A DNA stretch of 45,067 nt from Prevotella sp. (GCA_023663025.1 JAMPIC010000002.1:216283-261349); one strand, 5' to 3'; positions 7,707 through 15,559 are shown, numbered from the stretch's first letter. Notes: generated by a model from the letters alone, not told the origin. Program-made: numbers and translations.

Positions 7707-8678
7707 TTAATAATCGCTTGTAAACACCTGAACCCAGTAGGTTGTGCCGTTTGTCTTGTAAACGCCCACGCCTATTCTGGTGTAATTGCCGCTCATAATG
7801 TTTCTGCGGTGTCCGTCGGAATTCATCCACAGCTTCATGACCTCTTCGGCGTCTGTGCAGCCTGCGGCAATATTCTCGCCCGCGTAAACATTGGCGATGC
7901 CGTTCTCACGGAGCAGGGTCGCGCACTGAGAACCGTCGGGTCTGGTGTGGGAGAATTTTTCCGCGATCTCCTTCGCACGCTGCTCGGCGATCATGTTAAG
8001 CGTGTCGTCGCTTGTCAGTTTGGATTTCCTTTGCGCCGAGCGTTCGTCGTTGACAAGCTCTATAACCGCTTCCGCGTCGGAGGCGGTTTTATCGTCGGGA
8101 CTTCCGACCTTTACGGTTACGGTCTTATAAGCGAGATTGGTAAATTTTTTTGCGTATATTTTTATATTTGCGGTACCGTTTTTCTTTGCCTTTACCGTAA
8201 GGGTGATCCTGTCGCCGTCCCATTTGCCCCATGACGTTGAGCATACGTCCTTGTCGGAATTTTGCAGAGCGATATCCTTTGAGCCTTTGACCGTGAGCGT
8301 GATTTTTTGGGACTGTCCCTTTTCAAGGTCAAGCTCGTCCTTATTTGCGGAAATAAAGGATTTTTTCACGATTATCCTGCATTTCAAGTCGATACCCTTA
8401 GCCTTTGCGTGAACGTATGTTGAACCTGTGCTCTTGCCCACGATCTTAGCGGACTTTCCGTCGGAAGAAGCCACCTCCGCCACGGATTTGTTTACCACCG
8501 ACCACTCCAGATCCTTGGACGTGCCGGAAACCTTGAGCGTTACGGCGTAGTCGATGGGAAGATTTACCTTTGTCTTGTTAAGCTTAGGCGAAGCGGCGGA
8601 AGCGGAGACGGTGCAGAGAACGGCAGCCGTCAGCGCGGCGGTAAGGGTGCAGACAAGTCTGCGGAAAAACGATTTCAT
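7707..8678 (-). CDS. Secreted CAP (SCP/PR-1)-domain protein with Ig-like domains
   Basis: 323 residues: signal peptide (1-29, ending SASA), two bacterial Ig-like stretches (about 31-195; one resembles BIG2), and a C-terminal CAP domain (about 205-323). CAP marks are NDERSAQRKSKL, a His in FSHTRPDGS, YAGENIAAGC and GHRRNIMSGNYTRIGVG. CAP proteins act outside the cell; bacterial roles are mostly unknown. Start 8678 has GGGGG 7 bases upstream. It is the first gene of the operon with GH51, the Cys-rich protein and the regulator. Confidence 0.9.
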   Translation of the reverse strand: MKSFFRRLVCTLTAALTAAVLCTVSASAASPKLNKTKVNLPIDYAVTLKVSGTSKDLEWSVVNKSVAEVASSDGKSAKIVGKSTGSTYVHAKAKGIDLKCRIIVKKSFISANKDELDLEKGQSQKITLTVKGSKDIALQNSDKDVCSTSWGKWDGDRITLTVKAKKNGTANIKIYAKKFTNLAYKTVTVKVGSPDDKTASDAEAVIELVNDERSAQRKSKLTSDDTLNMIAEQRAKEIAEKFSHTRPDGSQCATLLRENGIANVYAGENIAAGCTDAEEVMKLWMNSDGHRRNIMSGNYTRIGVGVYKTNGTTYWVQVFTSDY

Positions 8679-8711
8679 AAGGATACCCCCAAAACACATT
8701 TAATTAAAAAT

Positions 8712-8740
8712 ATTATAACGCAAAAACTAATTTTTGTCAA
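8712..8740 (-). promoter_or_regulatory. Consensus sigma-A promoter of the CAP-GH51-DtxR operon
   Basis: TTGACA (8740-8735), exactly 17 bp, TATAAT (8717-8712) on the minus strand, ~35 bases before the CAP gene start. A perfect consensus suggests strong expression unless repressed. Confidence 0.88.
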
Positions 8741-8798
8741 TGGCGGCGGAAATTTTTTAACGCGGACAAGCGCCGGGCGCGTGCCGCCGTTAAATCAA

Positions 8799-8827
8799 AT
8801 CCCGCATACGCAAGCGGTACGCGGGAT
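8799..8827 (-). terminator. Terminator of gpmI
   Basis: ATCCCGC (8799-8805) pairs with GCGGGAT (8821-8827) with further inner pairing. On the minus strand a TTTGATTTAA stretch follows. It lies about 15 bases past the gpmI stop. Confidence 0.65.
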
Positions 8828-8841
8828 CATCTGTTCTGACC

Positions 8842-10362
8842 TCAGACAATGAGGGATTTTCCCGTCATCTCGGGAGGCTGGGGCAGGTCGAGTATCTTCA
8901 GCATAGTCGGCGCGATGTCCGCCAGAACGCCCCCCTCGCGGAGCTTGCAGTCACCGTATCCCACCACGATAAACGGTACGGGATTGGTTGTGTGCGCCGT
9001 GAAAGGCGAGCCGTCCGCCTCCATGAGCTTGTCGGCGTTGCCGTGGTCTGCGGTGATAATCGCCGCGCCGCCTTTTGCGAGAATTGCATTCACCATTCTG
9101 CCCACGCATTCGTCCACAGCTTCAACCGCCGCCTTTGCCGCGTCGAAAACGCCGGTGTGTCCCACCATATCGCAGTTTGCGTAGTTGAGAATGATAACGT
9201 CGTACTTGTCGGAATTTATGGCGTTCTCCACTGCGTCCGTAACCTCATACGCGCTCATTTCAGGCTTAAGGTCGAATGTGGCGATTTTCGGGGAGTCTAT
9301 CAAAATCCTGTCCTCGCCCTCGAAAGTTTTCTCCTCGCCGCCGTTGAAGAAGAACGTCACGTGGGCGTACTTCTGCGTTTCCGCGATACGGAGCTGTTTC
9401 AGACCCTTGCTGCTTACATATTCTCCCATTGTCATTGTGAGAGCCTCGGGGGGGAACGCCACTTCAACGTTTGGCATTTCCGCGTCGTACTGCGCCATAC
9501 ACACAAACTTAACGGGGAAGAAGCCGTTGCGGCGGTCAAAGCCGGTGAAATCCTTATCAACGAAAGAGCGGGTTATCTGTCTCGCTCTGTCGGGACGGAA
9601 GTTAAAGAAGATAACGCTGTCGTCCGCCTTGATCATACCGTTTTTGTCCACAACCGTGGGAAGCATAAACTCGTCCGTAACGTCATTCTTGTAGGAATTT
9701 TTTATAGCCTCAACGGGGTCTGTCTCCTGCACGCCCTCGCCGTAAACCAGCGCGGAGTAGGCTTTTTCAACCCTGTCCCACATATTGTCACGGTCCATTG
9801 CATAGAAACGTCCAGCGATTGTGGCAACCGAACCAACGCCCACTTTTTTTATCTCGGCGACAAGCTCTTCCATATATTCCGCCGCAGAAGAGGGAGGAAC
9901 GTCACGTCCGTCCAGAAAGGCGTGGACGTAAACCTTGTCAAGACCGTTTTTCTTAGCCATTTCAAGCAGTCCGTAAAGGTGCTCTGCGTGGCTGTGAACG
10001 CCCCCGGGGGAAAGCAGTCCCATAAGGTGGAGCGCGCTGCCCTTAGCCTTGCAGTTCTCCATAGCGGCAACAAGAGCGGGGTTTTTGAAGAAGTCCCCGT
10101 CCTTGATAGACTTGGAAATCTTCACCAGCATTTGGTAAACGATACGTCCCGCGCCGATGTTGGTGTGACCTACTTCCGAGTTGCCCATCTGTCCGTCGGG
10201 AAGTCCCACGTCAAGCCCCGAAGCGCCTATAATCGTGTTGGGGCACTCCGCAAAATATTTGTCAAGATTGGGCTTTTTGGCGGCGGCAATGGCGTTTCCG
10301 TAGGTGTCCTTGTTAATGCCGAAGCCGTCCATAATAATCAAAGCAAGAGGTTTTTTGCTCAT
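8842..10362 (-). CDS. gpmI: 2,3-bisphosphoglycerate-independent phosphoglycerate mutase
   Basis: 506 residues, normal length. It interconverts 3- and 2-phosphoglycerate in glycolysis and needs Mn2+. Metal site D12 (IIMDGFG) and the phosphorylated S62 in DGQMGNSEVGH are present, as are FLDGRDVPP, the late ADHGNAD and a terminal PPEMTGKSL. The ATG at 10362 is chosen with AAGGA 9 bases upstream; the in-frame TTG three codons earlier lies too close to that site. It follows the small membrane gene and may be co-transcribed with it and tpiA. Confidence 0.97.
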   Translation of the reverse strand: MSKKPLALIIMDGFGINKDTYGNAIAAAKKPNLDKYFAECPNTIIGASGLDVGLPDGQMGNSEVGHTNIGAGRIVYQMLVKISKSIKDGDFFKNPALVAAMENCKAKGSALHLMGLLSPGGVHSHAEHLYGLLEMAKKNGLDKVYVHAFLDGRDVPPSSAAEYMEELVAEIKKVGVGSVATIAGRFYAMDRDNMWDRVEKAYSALVYGEGVQETDPVEAIKNSYKNDVTDEFMLPTVVDKNGMIKADDSVIFFNFRPDRARQITRSFVDKDFTGFDRRNGFFPVKFVCMAQYDAEMPNVEVAFPPEALTMTMGEYVSSKGLKQLRIAETQKYAHVTFFFNGGEEKTFEGEDRILIDSPKIATFDLKPEMSAYEVTDAVENAINSDKYDVIILNYANCDMVGHTGVFDAAKAAVEAVDECVGRMVNAILAKGGAAIITADHGNADKLMEADGSPFTAHTTNPVPFIVVGYGDCKLREGGVLADIAPTMLKILDLPQPPEMTGKSLIV

Positions 10363-10388
10363 AAAAATCAATCCTTTTTATTTATTTC

Positions 10389-10409
10389 GGGACGGGAAAC
10401 CCGTCCCCT
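10389..10409. repeat. GC-rich palindromic repeat, copy 1
   Basis: A perfect palindrome GGGACGGG-AAA-CCCGTCCC. The same 21 bases occur inverted at 10766-10786, so the two copies flank the 106-residue membrane gene. It resembles REP-like intergenic palindromes of Clostridia. Confidence 0.7.
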
Positions 10410-10418
10410 GCAGCGCGT

Positions 10419-10739
10419 TCATATGCCGAACGCCTTTGGTACAAACCAAAATCCCACATAGTAGCGGGTCTCGTCCTCAAAGGGGTTATAGTCTTTCCAC
10501 ACCTTGTAAAATAATCCCAGATAATCGGTACTGCCGTTGTCGTACTCGATAATCGGCACGCAGAACAGCGGCGGCTGATTGTTTTTTTTCGCCCGTATCA
10601 GGTCGACCGAAAAAAGCGCGGCGGCGATACCGACTATGACCGCGCACACTATGGCGATAATCTTCCGCGCCTTTGGGGACAGGGTTCTGTTCCGTCTCCG
10701 TTCCTCGCGGCGGGCAATTTTCAGTTGCTGTGATTTCAT
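10419..10739 (-). CDS. Small single-pass membrane protein, function unknown
   Basis: 106 residues. The N-terminus is strongly basic (KIARREERRRNRTLSPKARK), followed by one hydrophobic helix (about 27-48). The outer part is aromatic-rich and contains PIIEYDNGSTDYLGLFYKVW. By the positive-inside rule the N-terminus is cytoplasmic. I do not recognise a named family. It lies between tpiA and gpmI, bracketed by inverted copies of a palindromic repeat, so it may be a small accessory gene inserted into a glycolytic cluster. Confidence 0.7.
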   Translation of the reverse strand: MKSQQLKIARREERRRNRTLSPKARKIIAIVCAVIVGIAAALFSVDLIRAKKNNQPPLFCVPIIEYDNGSTDYLGLFYKVWKDYNPFEDETRYYVGFWFVPKAFGI

Positions 10740-10765
10740 AGAAAAATTACCCCCTCGGGAACTGT

Positions 10766-10826
10766 AGGGGACGGGTTTCCCGTCCCGCAGTTCGGAACAT
10801 TTTAATCGGGCGGGGAGACCCCGCCC
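10766..10826. repeat. GC-rich palindromic repeats, copies 2 and 3
   Basis: Copy 2 (10766-10786) is the inverted match of 10389-10409. Copy 3 (10808-10826) is the related palindrome GGGCGGGG-AGA-CCCCGCCC. All share a CCCCTAC-type tail when read in one orientation. They lie between tpiA and the small membrane gene and could form hairpins in the transcript. Confidence 0.7.
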
Positions 10827-10849
10827 CTACAATTAGTCGTTTTCACAAA

Positions 10850-11623
10850 TCAGCCGTTTACCGCCGCCTGCACGATAACGTTGAAATCTTCCGCTTTAAG
10901 GGAAGCGCCGCCGATAAGTCCGCCGTCAACGTTGGGCTTGGAGAGAAGCTCCGCTGCGTTTTTGGCGTTCATAGAACCGCCGTACTGAACCGTAACCGCG
11001 TCCGCCGTTGCCTGATCGTACAGCTTTGCAAGGGTGGCTCTGATAAAGCCGCAGACTTCCTCGGCCTGGTCTGCCGTAGCGGTCTTTCCCGTGCCGATAG
11101 CCCACACAGGCTCGTAGGCGATAACGGTTTTCTTAACGTCTGCCGCAGAAACGTCGAACAGGTCAAGCTTTATCTGACGTGCCACAACCTCTTCGGTAAT
11201 GCCGCACTCGCGCTCCCAAAGAAGCTCGCCTACGCAAACGATAGGCTTAAGTCCCGCCGCAAGAGCCGCCTTTGTGCGCTTGTTGACGGTCTCGTCCGTC
11301 TCGCCGAAATACTGACGGCGTTCGGAGTGTCCGATAACGACGTACTCAACGCCTATTTCCGTAAGCATATCCGCCGAAATCTCGCCGGTGAACGCGCCGC
11401 TTTTCTCGAAGTGTACGTTCTCCGCGCCGATCTTCACGTTAGAACCCGCAACGGTGTTCACGGCGGTTTCAAGGTTTGTGTAGGGCACGCAGGCGATAAC
11501 CTCAACGTCTCCCGCGTTTGCCACCAGCGGCTTGATTGCTTCGAGCAGCTCCTTTGCCTCGGGACGGGTCTTGTTCATTTTCCAGTTTCCTGCGATGATT
11601 GCTTTTCTTAATGATTTGTTCAT
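10850..11623 (-). CDS. tpiA: Triose-phosphate isomerase
   Basis: 257 residues. It interconverts dihydroxyacetone phosphate and glyceraldehyde 3-phosphate. Catalytic residues seen: N13 and K15 (GNWKMN), H99 (VIGHSERR) and E171 (AYEPVWAIGTGK). The C-terminal phosphate-binding loops YGGSM and GGLIGGASL are also present. GGAGG is 8 bases before the ATG at 11623. It starts 49 bases after the LRR gene with no clear promoter between them, so it may be partly read through from that gene. Confidence 0.98.
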   Translation of the reverse strand: MNKSLRKAIIAGNWKMNKTRPEAKELLEAIKPLVANAGDVEVIACVPYTNLETAVNTVAGSNVKIGAENVHFEKSGAFTGEISADMLTEIGVEYVVIGHSERRQYFGETDETVNKRTKAALAAGLKPIVCVGELLWERECGITEEVVARQIKLDLFDVSAADVKKTVIAYEPVWAIGTGKTATADQAEEVCGFIRATLAKLYDQATADAVTVQYGGSMNAKNAAELLSKPNVDGGLIGGASLKAEDFNVIVQAAVNG

Positions 11624-11671
11624 AGTAGTTTCCTCCTAAAGTTTTTATATTGAGAGAAAAAATTCTCTTAT

Positions 11672-12898
11672 TTAATAAATAAAATTTATGCCCTCGTCGC
11701 GGCGAAGATAATAGCCCGCAACACAACCCATATCGTCTTTGTATTTTTCCTCATTCTCGAGGCAATATATCAAGCTTGAACAGCCGCTTATGTTAATCTC
11801 GGCAATGTTATTACTGCGGCAGTTTAAACCGTAAATATTCGGACAGCGGCTTAAATCAAGCCTTTTCAGCCTGTTGCCGTTACATTCCATATGAAATCTT
11901 CCGTCGCTTTTGATGATAAGTTCCGTCAGCTCGTTGTCACTGCAGTCCACTTCCCCCAAATCCTCGCCGCACTTTATGACAAGCCGCCTTAGCTTGTTAT
12001 CGCTGCATATCACCCGCTCAAGCCTTGTATGCTTGCTCAGATCAAGCTTCGTCAGCTTATTCGCCGAGCAGTTAATATTAACAAGCTCGGTATTTTTTCT
12101 CACGTCAAGCTCCGTAAGCTTATTTCCATTGCAGAACAAATATTCAAGCCTTGTGTTTCGGCTTACATCAATATTTTCAAGCTTGTTGTCCTCGAAAGTC
12201 AAGAGCGTAAGAGCGGTATTTACGCTTAAGTCAAGGTTTTTTAATTTATTGCCCCCGCAGTACAAGCTCTCAAGCTTCGGGTTTTGGTTTACGTCAACCG
12301 CAGTCAATTTGTTCTCCGCGCAGTCCAAATATTCAAGCGCACCGTTTCGGCTCACGTCAAGCTCCGTCAGCCTGTTGCCGTAACAGCTGAGGCAGGTCAG
12401 CTTTGCGTTTTCGCCGACGTCGATTGCCGCAAGACGGTTTTCGCCGCACTCCAGCACAGTCAGCTCGGTATTTTTGCTTAAATCAAGGCTTGTCAGCCTG
12501 TTTGCTTGAACGTCCAGATATTCAAGCTTGGTATTTTTGCTTAAATTAAGGCTTGTCAAGGCGTTGTAGGAGCAGTCTAACGACGTGAGATTTCCGAAAT
12601 ACCCCACGCCCTTCAGCGAACATATAAGCAGGTTTTCGTCGGGGTCTTCCCCGCTCGGGGTATGGTAAAACACGCTGAAGTTCGACGCGTCTATCGCGTT
12701 AACAGCGTCCCTTTCCTTTTGAGAAAGCCAACCGTCCCCGTCCTTATCGAACTCGGAAACCACCGCTCTGAAATTCTCGTCGGGGAAATATTTTTCCGTC
12801 AGCGGAATTTTAGTTCCCGCCGCAAAGCCCGTAAACGAAGCCGCCGAAACCGCCGCCATAACGGAAACAGCCGCCGCCGTGATTTTTAAAGCTCTCAT
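11672..12898 (-). CDS. Secreted leucine-rich repeat protein with an EF-hand-like motif
   Basis: 408 residues. A signal peptide (1-27) precedes DKDGDGWLS (51-59), a calcium-loop-like motif, then about 13 tandem LRRs of roughly 21 residues (about 95-385) of the type LTxLDLSKNTxLExLxCxxNxL. This is the BspA/internalin-like surface protein type, probably for binding other proteins or hosts. There is no sortase motif or membrane anchor at the C-terminus, so it may be released. Start at 12898 has GAGAGGG 5 bases upstream. It lies between tpiA and a SLOG-like gene, with no functional link visible. Confidence 0.85.
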   Translation of the reverse strand: MRALKITAAAVSVMAAVSAASFTGFAAGTKIPLTEKYFPDENFRAVVSEFDKDGDGWLSQKERDAVNAIDASNFSVFYHTPSGEDPDENLLICSLKGVGYFGNLTSLDCSYNALTSLNLSKNTKLEYLDVQANRLTSLDLSKNTELTVLECGENRLAAIDVGENAKLTCLSCYGNRLTELDVSRNGALEYLDCAENKLTAVDVNQNPKLESLYCGGNKLKNLDLSVNTALTLLTFEDNKLENIDVSRNTRLEYLFCNGNKLTELDVRKNTELVNINCSANKLTKLDLSKHTRLERVICSDNKLRRLVIKCGEDLGEVDCSDNELTELIIKSDGRFHMECNGNRLKRLDLSRCPNIYGLNCRSNNIAEINISGCSSLIYCLENEEKYKDDMGCVAGYYLRRDEGINFIY

Positions 12899-12932
12899 AA
12901 CGTCCCTCTCGTGCAAACAAATTCCAACATTT

Positions 12933-12944
12933 ATTATACCATAT
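12933..12944 (-). promoter_or_regulatory. Extended -10 promoter of the LRR gene
   Basis: Minus strand TGGTATAAT, an extended -10 motif, with a poor -35 at 17 bp. It lies 35-45 bases before the LRR start. Confidence 0.5.
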
Positions 12945-12986
12945 TTTTCTGCGGAATATATTGCTAAATTGTTAATAAACCTGTTC

Positions 12987-13400
12987 TTATATTACAATAA
13001 TTTCACAGTTCTTGTTTTCCGCAAGCTTTTTGAATTTTGCCGCGCCGCCGTAAGTCCGCCGCACATAGGTTATCACAAGGTCGGAATGTTCCGTCAGCCA
13101 CCTGTTGCGGTACTCTATGGCGAAGCGTTTCGGTACGGTTTCCAAACCCTCGGGATAGAGGCTGTGGGCGAAGTCCGCGCCGTCGTCGGGAAGATAGGCG
13201 TACACCACAAAATAATTGACGTGCGGGTAAACCTCGCTTAATTCTTTCAGCACTGACAGCGCCATTCTGTCAAAATTGCCGTTGTTTCCCATATAGAAGC
13301 AGTCCGCGCCCCGGGTTTCTATAAGGGTTTTTACGGTTTCTTTAAGTGTTTCTCTGATTTCCTGCGGCGCATTGGCGTGACCGAAAAATGTGCATGTCAT
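12987..13400 (-). CDS. Small SLOG/Rossmann-like protein
   Basis: 137 residues. It has the pattern of short clostridial SLOG-type proteins (DUF1273-like): opening MTCTFFGHANAP, GADCFYMGNNGNFDRM, NYFVVYAYLP, RFAIEYRNRWL, SDLVITYV and a GGAAKF loop that may bind a nucleotide. SLOG domains sense or process nucleotide-derived ligands; no biochemical role is known for this small group. The start at 13400 is fixed by GGAGGTAA 6 bases upstream. It is divergent from the XRE regulator, with no other partner. Confidence 0.75.
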   Translation of the reverse strand: MTCTFFGHANAPQEIRETLKETVKTLIETRGADCFYMGNNGNFDRMALSVLKELSEVYPHVNYFVVYAYLPDDGADFAHSLYPEGLETVPKRFAIEYRNRWLTEHSDLVITYVRRTYGGAAKFKKLAENKNCEIIVI

Positions 13401-13443
13401 AATTGTTACCTCCACAATAATAAATTGCTTTTTGTTAATAATA

Positions 13444-13472
13444 ATTATACCATTGTAGCTGATTACAGTCAA
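13444..13472 (-). promoter_or_regulatory. Sigma-A promoter of the SLOG-like gene
   Basis: Minus strand TTGACT (13472-13467), 17 bp, TATAAT (13449-13444), about 45 bases before the start codon. Confidence 0.8.
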
Positions 13473-13551
13473 GTATATATGATACGTTGCTGAAATAATA
13501 ATCTTAAAAAATGTATAATATTATTATCACAATGTATTCGGAGGAACAAAA

Positions 13552-13827
13552 ATGAATAAGCCTGTATCCTTTAAAAATCGGGATAAATTTATACAGCTCG
13601 GCATTGCGATTTCAACTTTGAGAAAAATAAGAGGTCTGTCACAAGAACAACTATCCGAAAAGGCAAATATAAGCCGAACGCTGCTCGGAAAAATAGAAGC
13701 CCCGAATATGGCACACGGCTTTTCCATGGAAGTGTTTTTCGATATCGCCGACGCGCTTGAAATTGCTCCCGTCGACCTGCTCAACGCCTCGATTTTTCCC
13801 GATAATATCATAAATAAAAATTCTTGA
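13552..13827 (+). CDS. XRE-family helix-turn-helix regulator
   Basis: 91 residues. The Cro/C1-type HTH spans about 14-75: IAISTLRKIRGLSQEQLSEK then ISRTLLGKIE, with a family-typical ADALEIAPVDLLN tail. These small proteins bind operator DNA as dimers; many belong to mobile elements or toxin-antitoxin loci. GGAGG is 7 bases before the ATG; a TATAAT at 13514-13519 is a likely -10. Its stop falls inside the promoter of the 47-codon gene, so it could act on it. Confidence 0.9.
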   Translation: MNKPVSFKNRDKFIQLGIAISTLRKIRGLSQEQLSEKANISRTLLGKIEAPNMAHGFSMEVFFDIADALEIAPVDLLNASIFPDNIINKNS

Positions 13828-13852
13828 CAATCAACCCAAAGCGTGATATAAT
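13824..13852 (+). promoter_or_regulatory. Consensus sigma-A promoter of the 47-codon gene
   Basis: TTGACA (13824-13829), 17 bp, TATAAT (13847-13852). It overlaps the last codons of the XRE gene and lies about 37 bases before the next start. Confidence 0.85.
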
Positions 13853-13888
13853 AAAGCACAATAAATTGCCGCAAAGGAGATACTGACA

Positions 13889-14032
13889 ATGAATACCAAT
13901 GCCGAAAAAACGGAAAGCATTGCCGCCTTTGACGAGCTTATGCGGTTGGTAAATGAAACGCCGTCCGTACCAGACAATACCGTTTATGACACCGAAAAAG
14001 AAGAGCGGCTCGCGGAAAAGGGTCTGATATAA
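13889..14032 (+). CDS. 47-residue acidic protein, unknown
   Basis: An ATG with AAGGAG 9 bases upstream and a perfect promoter starts a 47-residue acidic ORF (ESIAAFDELMRLVNE, then DTEKEERLAEKGLI) ending at TAA 14032. It has no hydrophobic stretch and probably folds as a helix plus tail. The composition recalls the C-terminal part of RelB/DinJ-type antitoxins, but there is no toxin gene next to it, so this is only a suggestion. A terminator follows at 14051-14078. No named family is recognised. Confidence 0.65.
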   Translation: MNTNAEKTESIAAFDELMRLVNETPSVPDNTVYDTEKEERLAEKGLI

Positions 14033-14050
14033 GACAATACAAATAAAAAC

Positions 14051-14078
14051 GCGGAGAACGGAAAAACCCGTCCTCCGC
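14051..14078 (-). terminator. Bidirectional terminator between pgk and the 47-codon gene
   Basis: GCGGAGAACGG (14051-14061) pairs with CCGTCCTCCGC (14068-14078). On the minus strand it is fully paired with one G-T and followed by GTTTTTATTTG, so it best fits as the pgk terminator. Confidence 0.8.
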
Positions 14079-14097
14079 ATTTATTTATATCGGTAAC

Positions 14098-15324
14098 TTA
14101 CGCCTTTTCAGCGATAACGTCAACGCCCGGGAGAACCTTGCCCTCAAGGTATTCGAGGGAAGCTCCGCCGCCGGTGGAGATGTGGGACATCTTGTCCGCA
14201 AAGCCAAGCTGCATTACTGCCGCAGCCGAATCGCCGCCGCCGATAATTGTGGTAGCGTCGGTGTCCGCCAAAGCCTTTGCAACCGCGATTGTGCCCTTAG
14301 CAAGTGTGGGGTTCTCGAAAACGCCCATAGGACCGTTCCATACTACCGTCTTAGCGGACTTAACAGCCTCGCCGAAAAGCTCCATGGTCTTTGTGCCGAT
14401 GTCAAGACCCATTTTGTCTGCGGGAATTTTATCGGAATCAACGACTTCAACCGCAATGTCTCCGTCGATAGGGTCGGGGAACGCCGCCGCGATCGTTGTG
14501 TCAACGGGGAGAAGCAGTTTCTTGCCCAGCTTGTCGGCTTTTGCCATCATTTCCTTGCAGTAGTCGATCTTCTCGTCGTCAACGAGAGAAGTTCCGACTT
14601 CGCAGCCCTTTGCTTTGAGGAATGTGTACGCCATACCGCCGCCGATAATGAGGGTATCGCACTTTTCAAGCAGGTTGGAGATAACGTTCAGCTTGTCCGC
14701 AACCTTTGCGCCGCCGAGAATTGCAACGAAAGGACGAACGGGTACTTCAACCGCGTTGCCGAGATACTGAATTTCTTTCTGCATAAGGTAGCCCACAGCC
14801 GTTTCCTTGACGAACTTTGTCACACCCGCCGTGGAAGCGTGAGCGCGGTGTGCCGAGCCGAAAGCGTCCATAACGAAAACCTGTCCGTCAACCAGATCCG
14901 CAAGCTCCTTGGAGAGGTTCTCGCCGTTTTTGGTTTCGTCTGCGCCTCTGAAACGGGTATTCTGAAGCACCACAATATCGCCCTCAGCCATAGCCGAAAC
15001 AGCCGCCTTTGCGTTGTCGCCCACAACGTTGTCGTCAGCCGCGAAAGTTACCTTAGTGCCGGGGAGAAGCTCCGCAAGCCTGTCGGCGGCGGGTTTGAGG
15101 GAGAACTTTTCTTCCGGACCGTTCTTGGGCTTGCCGAGGTGGGAGCAAAGAACAACCTTGCCGCCGTCGGCGGTCAGCTTCTTGATGGTGGGGAGAGCCG
15201 CCTGAATACGGTTGTCGTTGGTGATTTTGCCGTCCTTGAGGGGGACGTTGAAATCCACTCTCACGAGAACCTTTTTGCCCTTGACGCTGATGTCGTCAAC
15301 TGTTACCTTGTTTAAACCTGCCAT
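14098..15324 (-). CDS. pgk: Phosphoglycerate kinase
   Basis: 408 residues, full length. It transfers phosphate from 1,3-bisphosphoglycerate to ADP. Visible: VRVDFNVPLKDG and CSHLGKPKN in the N-terminal substrate domain, FGSAHRAHAST, GGAKVADKL, and the C-terminal nucleotide site with GGGDSAAA and ISTGGGASLE. The start at 15324 has AAAGGACGTC upstream. gap is not in this window, so pgk stands alone behind its own promoter and Rex-like palindrome. Confidence 0.98.
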   Translation of the reverse strand: MAGLNKVTVDDISVKGKKVLVRVDFNVPLKDGKITNDNRIQAALPTIKKLTADGGKVVLCSHLGKPKNGPEEKFSLKPAADRLAELLPGTKVTFAADDNVVGDNAKAAVSAMAEGDIVVLQNTRFRGADETKNGENLSKELADLVDGQVFVMDAFGSAHRAHASTAGVTKFVKETAVGYLMQKEIQYLGNAVEVPVRPFVAILGGAKVADKLNVISNLLEKCDTLIIGGGMAYTFLKAKGCEVGTSLVDDEKIDYCKEMMAKADKLGKKLLLPVDTTIAAAFPDPIDGDIAVEVVDSDKIPADKMGLDIGTKTMELFGEAVKSAKTVVWNGPMGVFENPTLAKGTIAVAKALADTDATTIIGGGDSAAAVMQLGFADKMSHISTGGGASLEYLEGKVLPGVDVIAEKA

Positions 15325-15370
15325 GATAATGACGTCCTTTCATAAATAAGATGGGGGCGAACGGGAATAC

Positions 15371-15386
15371 CGTTAAAACTTTAACG
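15371..15386. promoter_or_regulatory. Rex-like palindromic operator upstream of pgk
   Basis: CGTTAAAACTTTAACG contains GTTAA-N4-TTAAC, the core of the Rex consensus (TTGTTAA-N4-TTAACAA) with the outer TT/AA missing. It lies about +7 to +22 from the predicted pgk start of transcription, a typical repressor place. Rex senses NADH/NAD+ and is known to control glycolysis or fermentation genes in several Clostridia. Assignment is inference. Confidence 0.5.
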
Positions 15387-15399
15387 CCCTGTCAATATT

Positions 15400-15428
15400 A
15401 TTTTATACTATTTTCCCAAATTTAGCAA
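15400..15428 (-). promoter_or_regulatory. Probable sigma-A promoter of pgk
   Basis: Minus strand TTGCTA (15428-15423), 17 bp, TAAAAT (15405-15400). It sits directly upstream of the GTTAA-N4-TTAAC palindrome. Confidence 0.6.
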
Positions 15429-15494
15429 GGGGTTAGGGAAAATTTTTTCAAATATTTTTATAAATTTTTCCGGAGGACGCGTATCCGCCGCGGC

Positions 15495-15559
15495 AAAAAA
15501 AATCGGCGGAACGATACCGAAGTCCCTCGCGGGGGTTCGGCATTAGTGAACGTTCCGCC
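15495..15559 (-). terminator. Large compound terminator after the PdaA-like gene
   Basis: GGCGGAACG (15505-15513) pairs with CGTTCCGCC (15551-15559) and an inner stem (CCGAA...TTCGG with CC/GG) fills the loop. On the minus strand a run of eight T follows directly (15503-15496). It lies 100 bases after the deacetylase stop and holds most of the otherwise empty stretch 15429-15658. Confidence 0.75.

Noticed and set aside
8992..10461. 489-codon ORF antisense to gpmI
   Set aside because: Same effect: open only because of gpmI codon use, with no ribosome site and no recognisable protein.
14182..15315. 377-codon ORF antisense to pgk
   Set aside because: A shadow of pgk; composition and lack of domains.
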